DNA of 32,837 bases from assembly GCA_034716895.1 (NCBI GenBank), contig JAYEKW010000155.1:1-32837 (forward strand). Direction: 5' to 3'. Position numbers and translations under genes: made by a program. The stretch's first letter is position 1. Every line of letters starts with the position of its first letter. Of this stretch, positions 6,973 through 16,818 are shown piece by piece. The notes beneath the pieces were generated by a model. The model saw only the letters and a program-made list of their open reading frames with translations. It was not told the origin of the DNA and made no database searches. The stretch comes from Candidatus Neomarinimicrobiota bacterium (GTDB lineage Bacteria > Fidelibacterota > UBA8477 > JABMPR01).

Positions 6973-8205
6973 TTGGCCAAACGTAAAATAGAAAAGAATT
7001 GCTCATTCTGTGGGCGACCCCAAGACGAGACCGGGATGCTCATTGCCAGTCCGACAGGTGCTAATATCTGTGCAAGGTGTATTGATCAAGCTCAAGAGAT
7101 CGTAAATGAGGAGGGTGTAAATACCCGGTCAGGACACTCCATTTTCTCTTCTCTGGCTGATATTCCCAAACCGGTTGTGATCAAGGCTCATCTGGATACG
7201 TATGTGATCGGACAGGAACAGGCCAAGCGAGCTGTTTCAGTCGCAGTTTACAATCATTACAAAAGAATTATGGTTCAGGACGATGTTGACGATGTCGATC
7301 TTGAAAAGAGCAACATCCTGCTCATGGGACCTACTGGAACCGGGAAAACTCTCATGGCCAGGGCTCTGGCTAAGTTTCTGGATGTTCCCTTTGCCATTGC
7401 TGATGCAACGGTGCTTACGGAAGCCGGTTATGTGGGGGAGGATGTTGAGAATATCCTGGTACGACTGCTGCAATCTGCTGATTATGATGTACCAGCCACC
7501 GAAGCAGGTATTATTTACATTGATGAGATCGACAAGATTTCACGTAAATCTGCAAATGCATCCATCACCCGTGATGTTTCTGGTGAAGGAGTGCAGCAGG
7601 CTCTGCTCAAGATTCTGGAGGGTACTGTGGCTCAAGTGCCACCGAAGGGTGGTCGTAAGCATCCTGAACAACCACTGGTCTCCATCAACACCCAGAACAT
7701 TCTGTTTATTGTAGGTGGTGCTTTCGAGGGTATTGAGGACATCATTGCCCGTCGACGGAAAAAGACCCTGCTTGGTTTCTCGAAGTTCGATGAAGAGGAG
7801 TCACGCCTTAAAGGTGCTGAATTATTGCAGGTGGTTGAACCTGAGGATCTACTGCAATATGGTTTAATCCCTGAGATTATTGGTCGTTTACCCGTGATTG
7901 CTGCTCTGGAGGAGCTCACCAGGAAGGCGTTGCGCGCCATTCTTTTAGAGCCCAGGAATGCGTTGGTCAAACAATATCGCAAGATGTTCGAGCTGGAGGG
8001 TGTTGAGCTCATTATTGAGGATAAAGCCCTGGAAGCGATCATTGATATAGCTCAGAAATATGGTACAGGTGCCCGAGCACTGCGACGTTCCATGGAAAAA
8101 GTGATGCAGGATATCATGTTCGATTTACCTGGCTGGAAAAAAATCAGCAAGTGTGTTATCACAGGTGATGTTGTCTCTAAAGGCAGTAAAGCTAAACTAA
8201 GCTGA
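6973..8205 (+). CDS. clpX: ATP-dependent Clp protease ATPase subunit ClpX
   Basis: The 410-residue AAA+ unfoldase recognises substrates and threads them into ClpP. The N-terminal zinc domain has C10, C13, C33 and C36 (CSFCGR, CARC). Walker A is GPTGTGKT (119-126), the pore loop GYVGED is near 152-157, Walker B is IIYIDEID (180-187), the RKH loop is at 228-230, and sensor 2 is GARALRR near the C-terminus. The start is TTG 6973, with GAAGGG at 6958-6963. No ATG or GTG lies close upstream in frame. The gene follows clpP after a 300-bp gap carrying an inverted-repeat element, so it may have its own promoter. A 20-bp palindrome lies 34 bp after the stop. Confidence 0.96.
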   Translation: MAKRKIEKNCSFCGRPQDETGMLIASPTGANICARCIDQAQEIVNEEGVNTRSGHSIFSSLADIPKPVVIKAHLDTYVIGQEQAKRAVSVAVYNHYKRIMVQDDVDDVDLEKSNILLMGPTGTGKTLMARALAKFLDVPFAIADATVLTEAGYVGEDVENILVRLLQSADYDVPATEAGIIYIDEIDKISRKSANASITRDVSGEGVQQALLKILEGTVAQVPPKGGRKHPEQPLVSINTQNILFIVGGAFEGIEDIIARRRKKTLLGFSKFDEEESRLKGAELLQVVEPEDLLQYGLIPEIIGRLPVIAALEELTRKALRAILLEPRNALVKQYRKMFELEGVELIIEDKALEAIIDIAQKYGTGARALRRSMEKVMQDIMFDLPGWKKISKCVITGDVVSKGSKAKLS

Positions 8206-8964
8206 CGATTCCCTTTCCTATCTTATAACTGTATGGTAACCCACGACTTAAGTCGTGGGCTGCTCTGCTGAAACCATTTCAACAGTATTGGCATACTTTG
8301 GCGCGATGGCAAAGCCGAAAGAAAAAATGAGTACCTGATGCTTCTTGGGAAATCTCATGTTCAGGATTCAAATCGATTCAGGCAGAATAACCTGTTCCTG
8401 ATCCCGGATTCTATGCAAATACTAACCCTGTTCGTTGATATTTTGAGTGAAAGTCAAGACCAACGCCTACCCTAAACGTCTGAGATAATTACCAATAATG
8501 ATGACTGGGGATGTGGTTTTTTGCATGAGATAACCAGGCTTGGTAGTCTGAGATAGTAAAAAACGGTTTAGCAACTGAATAGTTATCAAGCTGAAGCAGT
8601 TGCGATATGCAGGAATTAGGATGGCTCTTATATGTTGATAATTAAGAGATTAGATGGCCTATTGAATTGCTGTTGAGCGGTGTATTTAACCACCTGGCGC
8701 TGTCAAAAGCCATCCAGTGTTAAGCGATAATCAGGAGGTTGAATTATTTTTGCAGGAACTGCGTTTTCTATTTGATACAGTTTTTATGAATGATAGTTTC
8801 GCGTCAGAAGAAAAATATTTTGGTAACTATTATTCTGAATATTACAAGATTCGCTGGTGTCTCTACACAATTAGGGACAGGAAATTGTGTTTTATGTCAC
8901 AATAGCAACTGGTTTTGTTATGCAGAAGATAGATAAATCGTAGAACAATAAAGGAGGATAAACG
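8206..8964. other. 759-bp intergenic region upstream of the first TonB receptor operon
   Basis: The only clear structures are a 20-bp palindrome at 8240-8259 and a short stem (TGAAA 8269-8273 with TTTCA 8277-8281). A 62-codon open frame at 8717-8905 has no recognised motif, starts without a ribosome binding site at its ATG, and is Tyr/Phe-rich from AT-rich DNA, so I do not call it a gene. The promoter of the downstream operon must lie here or further upstream, but no convincing -35/-10 pair stands out. Confidence 0.6.
8240..8259. repeat. 20-bp perfect palindrome
   Basis: CCCACGACTTAAGTCGTGGG is perfectly self-complementary. It is followed by a second hairpin, not by a T run. I recall similar palindromes scattered between genes in many bacteria, so it is more likely a REP-like repeat than a dedicated clpX terminator. 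Confidence 0.75.
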
Positions 8965-11900
8965 ATGACAAGAAGGCTACTATCATTAGTCGCTGTTATG
9001 GTGATTTTCTCTTCGATGGCTTTTGGCCAGACAAGTGGAAAGATTTCCGGAACAGTGTATGATGCGAGTCAGGATGCACCTCTAGGTTTTACCAATGTCG
9101 TAGTGAAAGGAAGTTCACTGGGAGCAGTCTCAGATGAGAACGGACGCTACGTCATCCTGGATGTTCCGCCTGGAACGTACACAATTATTTGTACTTACAT
9201 TGGCTATTCCACAATGGAAGTTCAAGAACTGGCCGTGATCAGCGGTTTAACAACTACCCAGGATTTTCAGATGCAAATTGAAGATGTGGTGGGTCAGGTT
9301 GTGACGGTTATTGCCGAAAAACCCCTGATCAACATGAATGCCACCAACACGACTCGTGTTGTTGATGCTGAACTGCTTGAGAATATGGCTGTTCGTGGTG
9401 TTCAGAATGTAGTTGCTCTGCAAACTGGTGTGGTTGCCACTGATGGTGAAATTCACATTCGTGGTTCCAGATATCAGGATGTGGCTTACTACGTTGACGG
9501 TGTTTACATGAACGATGTCTTTGACATGCGGAATACAAGCACAGTCTCCAATGTTGCCATGGAAGAAATGCAGTTGCAGACCGGTGGTTTCTCTGCTCAA
9601 TATGGTAATGCCAATGGTGGTGTTGTTTCAACCACTACCCGGACCGGTGGCGAAAAGATGAATCTGGATGTTGAATTTATTCAAGGTCTGGGAGCTTCTG
9701 GTGATGGCGCTGAAGAGAAATTGTATTCTCTGGGTTATCGACTTTATAATGTAAATGTTGGTGGCGCTCTTGGTTCCAAGATTCGCTACTTTGTGAATTA
9801 CGAGAATCGCACTACTGATGATCCCCGGGCTTCAAGTGCGGCGCACTATGCCATGGATCGCCAGGAATTGGATGTTGATTGGAGCAAATTCACATTTACT
9901 CATAATGCAACTGACGGAAAAGATTACGCTCAGGGTGAATTATGGGTTAGCGGTGAAAAAGTGGGAGATGTTGACCTGGTGTTGCACTCCATACTTGAAA
10001 CTCAGATTGAGAACATGCTGGGTGAATATTATGGTGCTGACTATGCTGTGATTGATGCAGCCCGCTTGTCAACTACAGGCACTGATCATCAATATGCCGT
10101 GAATGGCTACAGTAATTTTCAGGAACTCAATGGTGCCCGTCGCAATGTGGGTTCAACGAGAAATACGTTGACTGGTAACGTGATGTTCGATCTTAAGCCT
10201 TTTAAGATCAAAGTTGGTGGGACGATGAACGATATCAACTCACACAGTTACACCCATACTTTCTCGCTGGTCAACTCTGCCTATAACCGCCGGGTTGAAT
10301 CATTGCAAACCTCATTTTACACAAATCTGACCTGGGTGCTTTCCACCAAGTCCTATCTGAAAGCCAAATTCTCGCTGTTTAATTATGAAGAGACCATGGG
10401 TGACGAAACCCATTGGGACGATGTTGCAGCTTATGGCTCACCAGATGATGATTGGAATGCCTACATGAGTGGCGTTGGAATTAATCCATTGTCAATCGCT
10501 CAATTGGCAAATTTCCTTTCTTACGGACGTGTATGGGATGATTATTCATATCAGAACTCATCTTATACTGGTTTAACTCTGGATTATCTAAATCAGATCG
10601 GTGATCATGAAGTAACCACTGGTTTTGAGTATAGAGGAAACACGATCAAGTATTATCGGGTTGGACAGCCGGTTGAATTGGCTAAAAGCCTGGATGGTCA
10701 AACTGGTCTTACTGAAGATGAAAAATACATTATCTATCGTAATGCTTATACCGAGAACTTCGGTTTTGATCTTTACGGTGAAGATGATGAGAATGGTAAC
10801 AGCTATCAAGAGCCTGGAAAACCAACCATTTTTGGTGCCTATATTAATGACAAGTTGGAGTTGAAAGACCTGGTTGTTAACCTTGGTGTTCGTTATGAGT
10901 ACTTCAATCCGAATACTGAAGCACCTGAAGACTGGAATAATATTTCCATGACTAACGGTCGTATTGATCGTGCTGCCAGTAACTATAAAGCAGTTGATGC
11001 TGATGTTCAGGTAAATCCCCGTTTAGGGCTTTCATTTCCTGTAACAGATAAGACGAAATTCCATGCTCAGTATGGAAAGTTCTCCCAGCATCCCATTCTC
11101 AGCAGATTGTATCTGTCTGATGTAGTGTTTGCTGCGAATTTCACCCAGGGTAACTACACACAATCTCCCAACGCCAGACTTGCTACAGAGAAAACCACTC
11201 AGTATGAGATTGGTTTTTCACAGGTTGTTGGTAATAATGTGGCTCTTGATGTGACTGGTTTTTATAAAGAAGTACGTGATTACACTACGCTTAAAAACCT
11301 CTTTGGGGCAAACCTTGACGGAGCTGAATTCGTCTGGGCCCAATATCAGAACGGTGACTATGGTGTTGTTAAGGGCGTATCCTTTGGTTTGGGTATGAAC
11401 CGAACCGGTGGTCTCATGGCTAACTTGAGCTATACAGCCTCATGGGCTGAAGGTTCTGGTTCAGATCCTGAATCCAACTACTACATCGCCTGGCAGTCCG
11501 ACCAGGGTGAGGCCGGTTTCCCGACCTTGATCAATCCTCTGGACTATGATCAGCGCCATACCGGTAGTTTGATGCTGGACTATCGTTTTGACAAAATCGC
11601 TGATATGTTATCCAATACTGGTATCAACATGGTCTATACCTTTGGTTCCGGTACTGCTTACACACCTTCAGCAATTGAGTCCGCTCTTTATGGCCGTGGT
11701 GAGATCTATCCCACTGCTCCCATCAATAGCGGTATCACACCCTGGACCAGCAATCTGGATATCCGTCTGGATACCGGTGTTGAGCTTGGTTCCATCAACA
11801 TGACAGTTTACCTGTTGGTTCAGAATGCACTTGGCGCCAAGAATGTGATCGATGTATACGCCGGAACTGGTGACGCCAGTACTGACGGTTGGCTATATAC

Positions 11901-12039
11901 TGATCCTGGTAAAGCCTGGTTATCGGGTAACGAAGTAGCCGAGGATTATTATCTCGGTCAGATTCGCAATCCTACTAATTGGGATAAACCACGCTCTGTC
12001 CAACTGGGTGTGAAGATGAATCTATTCCAGGGAGAATAA
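8965..12039 (+). CDS. TonB-dependent receptor with carboxypeptidase-regulatory-like domain (cassette 1)
   Basis: This 1024-residue outer membrane receptor begins with a signal peptide cleaved near AFG-QTSG. A transthyretin-like carboxypeptidase-regulatory domain (about 24-107, GKISGTVYDASQDAPLGFTN) is typical of SusC-like and related FCB receptors. The plug (about 110-228) contains EIHIRGSRYQDVAYYVDG and GGFSAQYGNANGGVV. A long beta-barrel follows to the C-terminal GVKMNLF, with three extra residues. AAGGAGG 8951-8957 sets the start. It likely moves a substrate across the outer membrane using TonB energy, or serves as a platform for the exported partner encoded three bases downstream. The substrate cannot be told: no SusD-like lipoprotein accompanies it, which argues against an ordinary Sus glycan system. 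It is paralogous in layout to the receptor at 17269. Confidence 0.9.
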   Translation: MTRRLLSLVAVMVIFSSMAFGQTSGKISGTVYDASQDAPLGFTNVVVKGSSLGAVSDENGRYVILDVPPGTYTIICTYIGYSTMEVQELAVISGLTTTQDFQMQIEDVVGQVVTVIAEKPLINMNATNTTRVVDAELLENMAVRGVQNVVALQTGVVATDGEIHIRGSRYQDVAYYVDGVYMNDVFDMRNTSTVSNVAMEEMQLQTGGFSAQYGNANGGVVSTTTRTGGEKMNLDVEFIQGLGASGDGAEEKLYSLGYRLYNVNVGGALGSKIRYFVNYENRTTDDPRASSAAHYAMDRQELDVDWSKFTFTHNATDGKDYAQGELWVSGEKVGDVDLVLHSILETQIENMLGEYYGADYAVIDAARLSTTGTDHQYAVNGYSNFQELNGARRNVGSTRNTLTGNVMFDLKPFKIKVGGTMNDINSHSYTHTFSLVNSAYNRRVESLQTSFYTNLTWVLSTKSYLKAKFSLFNYEETMGDETHWDDVAAYGSPDDDWNAYMSGVGINPLSIAQLANFLSYGRVWDDYSYQNSSYTGLTLDYLNQIGDHEVTTGFEYRGNTIKYYRVGQPVELAKSLDGQTGLTEDEKYIIYRNAYTENFGFDLYGEDDENGNSYQEPGKPTIFGAYINDKLELKDLVVNLGVRYEYFNPNTEAPEDWNNISMTNGRIDRAASNYKAVDADVQVNPRLGLSFPVTDKTKFHAQYGKFSQHPILSRLYLSDVVFAANFTQGNYTQSPNARLATEKTTQYEIGFSQVVGNNVALDVTGFYKEVRDYTTLKNLFGANLDGAEFVWAQYQNGDYGVVKGVSFGLGMNRTGGLMANLSYTASWAEGSGSDPESNYYIAWQSDQGEAGFPTLINPLDYDQRHTGSLMLDYRFDKIADMLSNTGINMVYTFGSGTAYTPSAIESALYGRGEIYPTAPINSGITPWTSNLDIRLDTGVELGSINMTVYLLVQNALGAKNVIDVYAGTGDASTDGWLYTDPGKAWLSGNEVAEDYYLGQIRNPTNWDKPRSVQLGVKMNLFQGE

Positions 12040-12042
12040 TTA

Positions 12043-15000
12043 ATGAAAAATATAAAAAGAATATTTGCGTTCTTGCTGGTTGCTACACTAGTGGCTATGC
12101 CTTTGTTTGCTGGCATCACAGAGCAATCAGACAAGACTGCATTGGGAAAGACCTCAATTCAATCGACCGGTGCTTTTGATGGTAATCGTATTGATGATGA
12201 TCTCGAGAATAACGGTATGATTGTTTCACACCGGATCACTGGTCACTCAGGTCTTGGTTGGCCTGCTGGTAACTCAACTTACACCATCTATGCTTCAGGT
12301 ATATGGCTGGCAGGTAAGGTTACCCATACTGTGACAGGTTCTGCTGGACAGGATTCCTCTGTTACCAGTATCAGAACTGCTGTTGCTGAATACGGACCAG
12401 AATTTACCTCAGGTCCCTGGGGCTCCGATGGTACTGATCCGGCTGATGTACTTTATAAGGTGAACATCAGTGATCTTGATGATCCTGCTGGTAATCCTGA
12501 TTTTGCCGCCTGGCCGGTTGATCAGGGTGCTCCCTGGGTTGACGAAGATGGCGATGGCGTATACACACCAATGCCCGGTGGTCTTGATCATCCGGAATTC
12601 ATCGGTGATCAGGTGATCTACTATGTCATGAATGACGGCGTTACAACCGATCACAAGATCTTTGGTACAGATCCTCTAGGGGTGGAAGTTCGTACGACCA
12701 TCTGGGGTTATGACCGCGTTGATGCCTTTGGTGATATGATGTTTGTGAAAACTCAGATCTATAACAAGGGTGGAAATGATGTTAAAGACATGTATCTGGG
12801 AATCTGGTCAGATCCTGATCTGGGTAATGCCGGTGATGATTTTGTCGGTTGCGACCTTGACCTGAGTCTGGGATTCTGTTACAACGACGGTGCTGACCTT
12901 TCCTTTGGTTATGAAGCTCCCGCTGTTGGATATGATTTCTTCCAGGCTGCTTTTCCCACCAATGATCCTGCTGATCAGCAGTATTGCTTTGGTGAATTAA
13001 AAAGTGGTTATACTGGTCTGCCCATGTCCTCGTTTGTAAAATACATCAATGGTGATGATGTTTATACTGATCCCAATGATGAAATAGAGGCTTATAACTA
13101 TATGTCCGGTTTCCTGCGTGATGGATCACCATTCATCAATTCGGCAACTGGCGAAGCCACCAAGTTCGTCCACCCTGATGATCCCAGCCTGAATATTGAT
13201 GGTACGGATAATATCTGGGTCGATGGTGATGATAATGCTGCGGATGACCGCCGTTTTCTCATGAATGTGGGTCCTTTCAATTTCGATGCTGGTGATTCAG
13301 CTGAAGTTGTGTTTGGTATCCTGCATGCGCAGGGTAACAGCGCACTTGGTTCCGTTTCACTCTTGAAATTCAATGATAAGTATGCTCAGGCTGCTTATGA
13401 TGCGAATTTTGATCTTCCTCCAGCTCCTCCGGTTCCTGAATTAACGGTGAGCCGCGCCGCTGGTGAGATCATCCTGGAATGGGAAGACAATGCTGAAGAT
13501 TATTCAGTGTATGTAGCAGGAAATGACTCTTACTACGACTTTGAAGGTTATAACGTTTATCAGCACGAAACTGTAATCGGTGTGGGTGCCAAGACCTTGG
13601 TAGCCACCTATGATCTGAAAAACGGTATCACGACCATCAAAGATGAAGTCTTTGACCTTACCTATAATGATGTGCTCCTGCTGCCGGTTCAGTTTGGAAC
13701 CGACACGGGTGTCAAACGCTATATCTCCATCAAGACAGATACTCAGAATGGTGGGATTCCCCTGGTTGATGACAGAAAGTATTTCTATTCTGTATCAGCT
13801 TACGGGTATAATGGTTTCTCCACACCTGCTGTGCTTGAATCCAGTTCACCCATTCAGACAGTAAGACCACAGACTGATGTTTCAGAAGATCTTAACGCTG
13901 CTACTGGTGTTGCTGCTTTTGATGTGACTCATAGCGGTACCGCAGATGCTTCAGTTGCGGTTGCTATCTCAAATCCGTATTCACTTACGGGAGACGATTA
14001 TGAAGTCTATTTTGATCAACAACATTATTATGTTGATCTTAATGGAGTATGGCAAACCACAAATTATGCTGATTCAGTTGGTAGAGGTCTGGCTAAGCCA
14101 TCCGATTTAACTGGAACAGTAGTATCTGGAATCGCTTACACAAACCCAACTGCAGGTACGAGAGATCTTAAATTCATTTTGGATATTTCTGCATCTCCCG
14201 ATTATGACTGGTGTGATGGTTTAACCCTGACTTTTCCAGCTGGCATTACCATAAATTATGGTGAAGTAGCGGTAGGAAACGGTGATGGACATGGTTATGA
14301 CGCTGTTATTGATGCTAATAACAACACCGTAACCTGGGGTTCTATGGATACCACAACTGCAGGTTCTTTTGCAGGAGGTGAAGTCTTTACCGTAAATGTA
14401 AATACGCCAACCTTACCACTTGATGTTGATTTCCTGGCTTTTGATGATGGCTGGGGAGTGAGTTATGGTGCACCGTATGATACTTATGGAGTCCACCACG
14501 GTGCCGGTACTTGTACCATCACTGAAGAAGGATATGCCTTTACCACCATCAACCATTGGAATCTGAAAAACTCCGCTGGGACAGTGCTGTTGGAAGACAT
14601 GACTGTGCTCGATGGGTTTGAGTCAGATTATATTAAAAATGGTGTTTACCATACTGGACTTGGGAATATCGGTGGAACGACCATTCCCATTGTTGATGGA
14701 TTCCAGGTCAATGTTGTAGCAAACTACGCTGCTCCTCAGATGGAAAATTCCATCACACATGTTGGTGCTGGATCCTATGATTGGGATTCTTACCTCCATT
14801 ATGGTTGGGCTGCCTCATCCAGAGCGATTGATGCTTATGGATTGGGTACTTCCAGTGTGGATATGCTCCAGATGGATTATGAGATCCGTTGGACAGGTGA
14901 ATATGGTGATTCTGTTGATGTCCATGGTGATGGCTCGGTATGGTACCACAAGATCAAGGATGGAACTGGTTCCATCGCAACCTGGGTAGGTGCCCGCGGC

Positions 15001-15690
15001 TATGCTGCTGCTGACCACCCTGCGAATACTGGTGGCACTGACTTCTTCCAGATCAGAATTCCCTTTGAAGTTTGGAATAAAGATACTGATGAACAGGTCT
15101 CTTGTATCATCTACGATCGTAAAGGTGACGTAACTGCAGCTCATTTCTATGCTTTCAATCCAGCTGACCGAATGTATTTCTATCTCTGGAATGAAGCCTA
15201 TGATGCATCAGTTACTTTTGCCGATGCTGTTAATGGTGACAATCTCACCTGGAATTTAATCTCCTGGGCGGCTGACTGGGTTAAGGGTGATGTAACCACC
15301 ATCCTGTATGATAATCCAATTCAGCTAGGTGTGGATAATTTCACATTCACGACCACTGCACCTTCTGCTCTGGCAGAGGATCTGGATCTGATCAAAGTCT
15401 GGCCAAACCCATACTTTGGTTACAATCCTGAAGAGAGAACGCCTCTCAATAACTATATTCATTTCATTAATCTGCCCAACGAAGCAACGATCAACATCTA
15501 TTCGTTAGCCGGGCAATTGGTGAGAACTCTTGAACATAGTGGTGGTCAGGAAGAGATCTGGAATGCCCAGAACAGCTTTAACGTTCTGGTTGCATCAGGT
15601 GTGTACATCGCCGTTGTCTCTACGGATGAAGGTGATAAGGTACTTAAACTCGCAGTCGTGATGCCACAACAACGACTAGATGTCTACTAG
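12043..15690 (+). CDS. Large exported protein with FN3-like region and T9SS-like C-terminal domain (cassette 1 cargo)
   Basis: The 1215-residue protein has a signal peptide (about 1-23, LFA-GITEQ). Residues 24-450 resemble the N-terminal half of the 792-residue protein at 20522, including GIWLAG and 'intermittent interaction' style stretches such as DMMFVKTQIYNKGG. DEDGDGVYTP (167-176) is calcium-loop-like. A fibronectin-III-like segment begins near 457 (PPAPPVPEL, then EIILEWEDN). Residues about 620-1105 form a unique beta-rich part absent from the paralogue. The C-terminal domain (1117-1206) starts KVWPNPYFG and includes IYSLAGQLV and ASGVYIAVV, resembling T9SS type A sorting domains. Nine residues (MPQQRLDVY) extend past it. 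AGGGAG at 12029-12034 and the 3-base gap suggest translational coupling to the receptor. Export through T9SS to the cell surface is inferred; its activity is unknown. Confidence 0.8.
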   Translation: MKNIKRIFAFLLVATLVAMPLFAGITEQSDKTALGKTSIQSTGAFDGNRIDDDLENNGMIVSHRITGHSGLGWPAGNSTYTIYASGIWLAGKVTHTVTGSAGQDSSVTSIRTAVAEYGPEFTSGPWGSDGTDPADVLYKVNISDLDDPAGNPDFAAWPVDQGAPWVDEDGDGVYTPMPGGLDHPEFIGDQVIYYVMNDGVTTDHKIFGTDPLGVEVRTTIWGYDRVDAFGDMMFVKTQIYNKGGNDVKDMYLGIWSDPDLGNAGDDFVGCDLDLSLGFCYNDGADLSFGYEAPAVGYDFFQAAFPTNDPADQQYCFGELKSGYTGLPMSSFVKYINGDDVYTDPNDEIEAYNYMSGFLRDGSPFINSATGEATKFVHPDDPSLNIDGTDNIWVDGDDNAADDRRFLMNVGPFNFDAGDSAEVVFGILHAQGNSALGSVSLLKFNDKYAQAAYDANFDLPPAPPVPELTVSRAAGEIILEWEDNAEDYSVYVAGNDSYYDFEGYNVYQHETVIGVGAKTLVATYDLKNGITTIKDEVFDLTYNDVLLLPVQFGTDTGVKRYISIKTDTQNGGIPLVDDRKYFYSVSAYGYNGFSTPAVLESSSPIQTVRPQTDVSEDLNAATGVAAFDVTHSGTADASVAVAISNPYSLTGDDYEVYFDQQHYYVDLNGVWQTTNYADSVGRGLAKPSDLTGTVVSGIAYTNPTAGTRDLKFILDISASPDYDWCDGLTLTFPAGITINYGEVAVGNGDGHGYDAVIDANNNTVTWGSMDTTTAGSFAGGEVFTVNVNTPTLPLDVDFLAFDDGWGVSYGAPYDTYGVHHGAGTCTITEEGYAFTTINHWNLKNSAGTVLLEDMTVLDGFESDYIKNGVYHTGLGNIGGTTIPIVDGFQVNVVANYAAPQMENSITHVGAGSYDWDSYLHYGWAASSRAIDAYGLGTSSVDMLQMDYEIRWTGEYGDSVDVHGDGSVWYHKIKDGTGSIATWVGARGYAAADHPANTGGTDFFQIRIPFEVWNKDTDEQVSCIIYDRKGDVTAAHFYAFNPADRMYFYLWNEAYDASVTFADAVNGDNLTWNLISWAADWVKGDVTTILYDNPIQLGVDNFTFTTTAPSALAEDLDLIKVWPNPYFGYNPEERTPLNNYIHFINLPNEATINIYSLAGQLVRTLEHSGGQEEIWNAQNSFNVLVASGVYIAVVSTDEGDKVLKLAVVMPQQRLDVY

Positions 15691-15704
15691 AAGGAGGAAG
15701 AGCG

Positions 15705-16757
15705 ATGTATAAAAATAAAATTGCATTTTTCTTAATAGCACTTCTCGTTGTAACAACTGCCTTTGCCGGGACTGGTAAATCCGTGGGTACCTATGGTGCT
15801 CTGGAACTTACCATTCCCACCGGTGCCAAGGCTGTTGCTCTCAGCGAGTCAAATATGGCCGTTATGGCCGGTGCAGACGCCATGTTTTATAACCCGGCTG
15901 GCATTGCCAAGCTGAAAACTAACATGGAAGCACAGCTTTCACATTTGAACTATTTGGCAGACATTGGTGTGTCTTATGCTTCATTTGTAACCAAGTTTGG
16001 TAGTAATGCTTTTGGTATCTCTGCCAAGACATTGACCTTTGGTGATATTCTGCATACCACGGCAGAAGATCCCAATGGCTATCAGGAATCATACTTTTCG
16101 CCTAAATACATCACGGTCTCTGCTTCATTGGCCAAGATGTTTTTCGACCGTGTTGCTTTTGGTGCCACGTTCAAGGTGATCAGTGAAACCTTTATCCAAA
16201 CATCAGCCACTGGTGGTGCTTTTGATATGGGTGTTCAGTATAAGGCTGCTAACATGCCTTTAAGTGTTGGCGTTACCTTGAAGAACATCGGTGTTAAAAT
16301 GGCATTTTCCGGTAATGATCTGGAGCAAAAGCTTGATCCTGCGGGATCTGAAGAAGGTACGGTTGCAGAAAATTTTGCAGTCGTTGCTCAGGCTTTTGAA
16401 GTTCCAGCCTCACTGGATATTGGACTCAGCTATACAGTTGCCAACATGGTTAATCTCCATGGTGTATTCAAAAATAACTCCTTTGGGTTCAATGAATATC
16501 GCCTTGGTGCTGATTATGCCATGAAAACCGATGCCTTTTGTCTCTGGGCCGGCGGTGGTACCAGCATGTTTTCCGTTGATGACGATACTGATGGATGGGA
16601 TGAAGCCCTTACCGACAATACTTATGGTATTTCCTTCGGTGGTGGTATCAAGATTCCCGTATCAACTTTTGTCTTCGGTGTTGAATATGGTTATAAATCA
16701 ACTACGATTAATGGACTTAACGATCTAAGCGTATTGGCGTTTACTTTCGGTTTCTAA
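15705..16757 (+). CDS. PorV/PorQ-like outer membrane barrel protein (cassette 1)
   Basis: The 350-residue protein has a signal peptide (about 1-21, AFA-GTGK). It carries the PorV/PorQ family N-terminal signature at 40-70 (GAKAVALSESNMAVMAGADA, then FYNPAGIAKL), related to FadL-like barrels. The remainder alternates short beta strands and ends with a terminal Phe (LAFTFGF), as outer membrane barrels do. In studied T9SS, PorV carries substrates from the translocon to the attachment complex. Here a private copy follows a receptor and a cargo gene, so a dedicated shuttle or anchoring role for that cargo is a reasonable inference. AAGGAGG at 15691-15697 sets the start, 14 bases after the cargo stop. 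An intrinsic terminator follows. A generic UPF0164/PorV relative without T9SS function is the alternative. Confidence 0.82.
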   Translation: MYKNKIAFFLIALLVVTTAFAGTGKSVGTYGALELTIPTGAKAVALSESNMAVMAGADAMFYNPAGIAKLKTNMEAQLSHLNYLADIGVSYASFVTKFGSNAFGISAKTLTFGDILHTTAEDPNGYQESYFSPKYITVSASLAKMFFDRVAFGATFKVISETFIQTSATGGAFDMGVQYKAANMPLSVGVTLKNIGVKMAFSGNDLEQKLDPAGSEEGTVAENFAVVAQAFEVPASLDIGLSYTVANMVNLHGVFKNNSFGFNEYRLGADYAMKTDAFCLWAGGGTSMFSVDDDTDGWDEALTDNTYGISFGGGIKIPVSTFVFGVEYGYKSTTINGLNDLSVLAFTFGF

Positions 16758-16781
16758 TCCAAGCTAGTTGATCTAGAATAT

Positions 16782-16818
16782 AAAGAGGGTCATTCTGCAG
16801 AGAGTGACCCTCTTTTAT
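16782..16818 (+). terminator. Intrinsic terminator of the first receptor operon
   Basis: AAAGAGGGTCA 16782-16792 pairs with TGACCCTCTTT 16805-16815 around a 12-base loop that contains TCTGCAGA. The stem runs into TTTTAT on the plus strand and is preceded by an A-rich side, so it could work in both directions. It lies 25 bp after the PorV-like stop and closes the operon. Confidence 0.85.

Noticed and set aside
8717-8905. 62-codon open frame upstream of the first receptor
   Set aside because: It has no ribosome binding site at its ATG, no recognisable motif and an AT-driven composition. It was left as intergenic.
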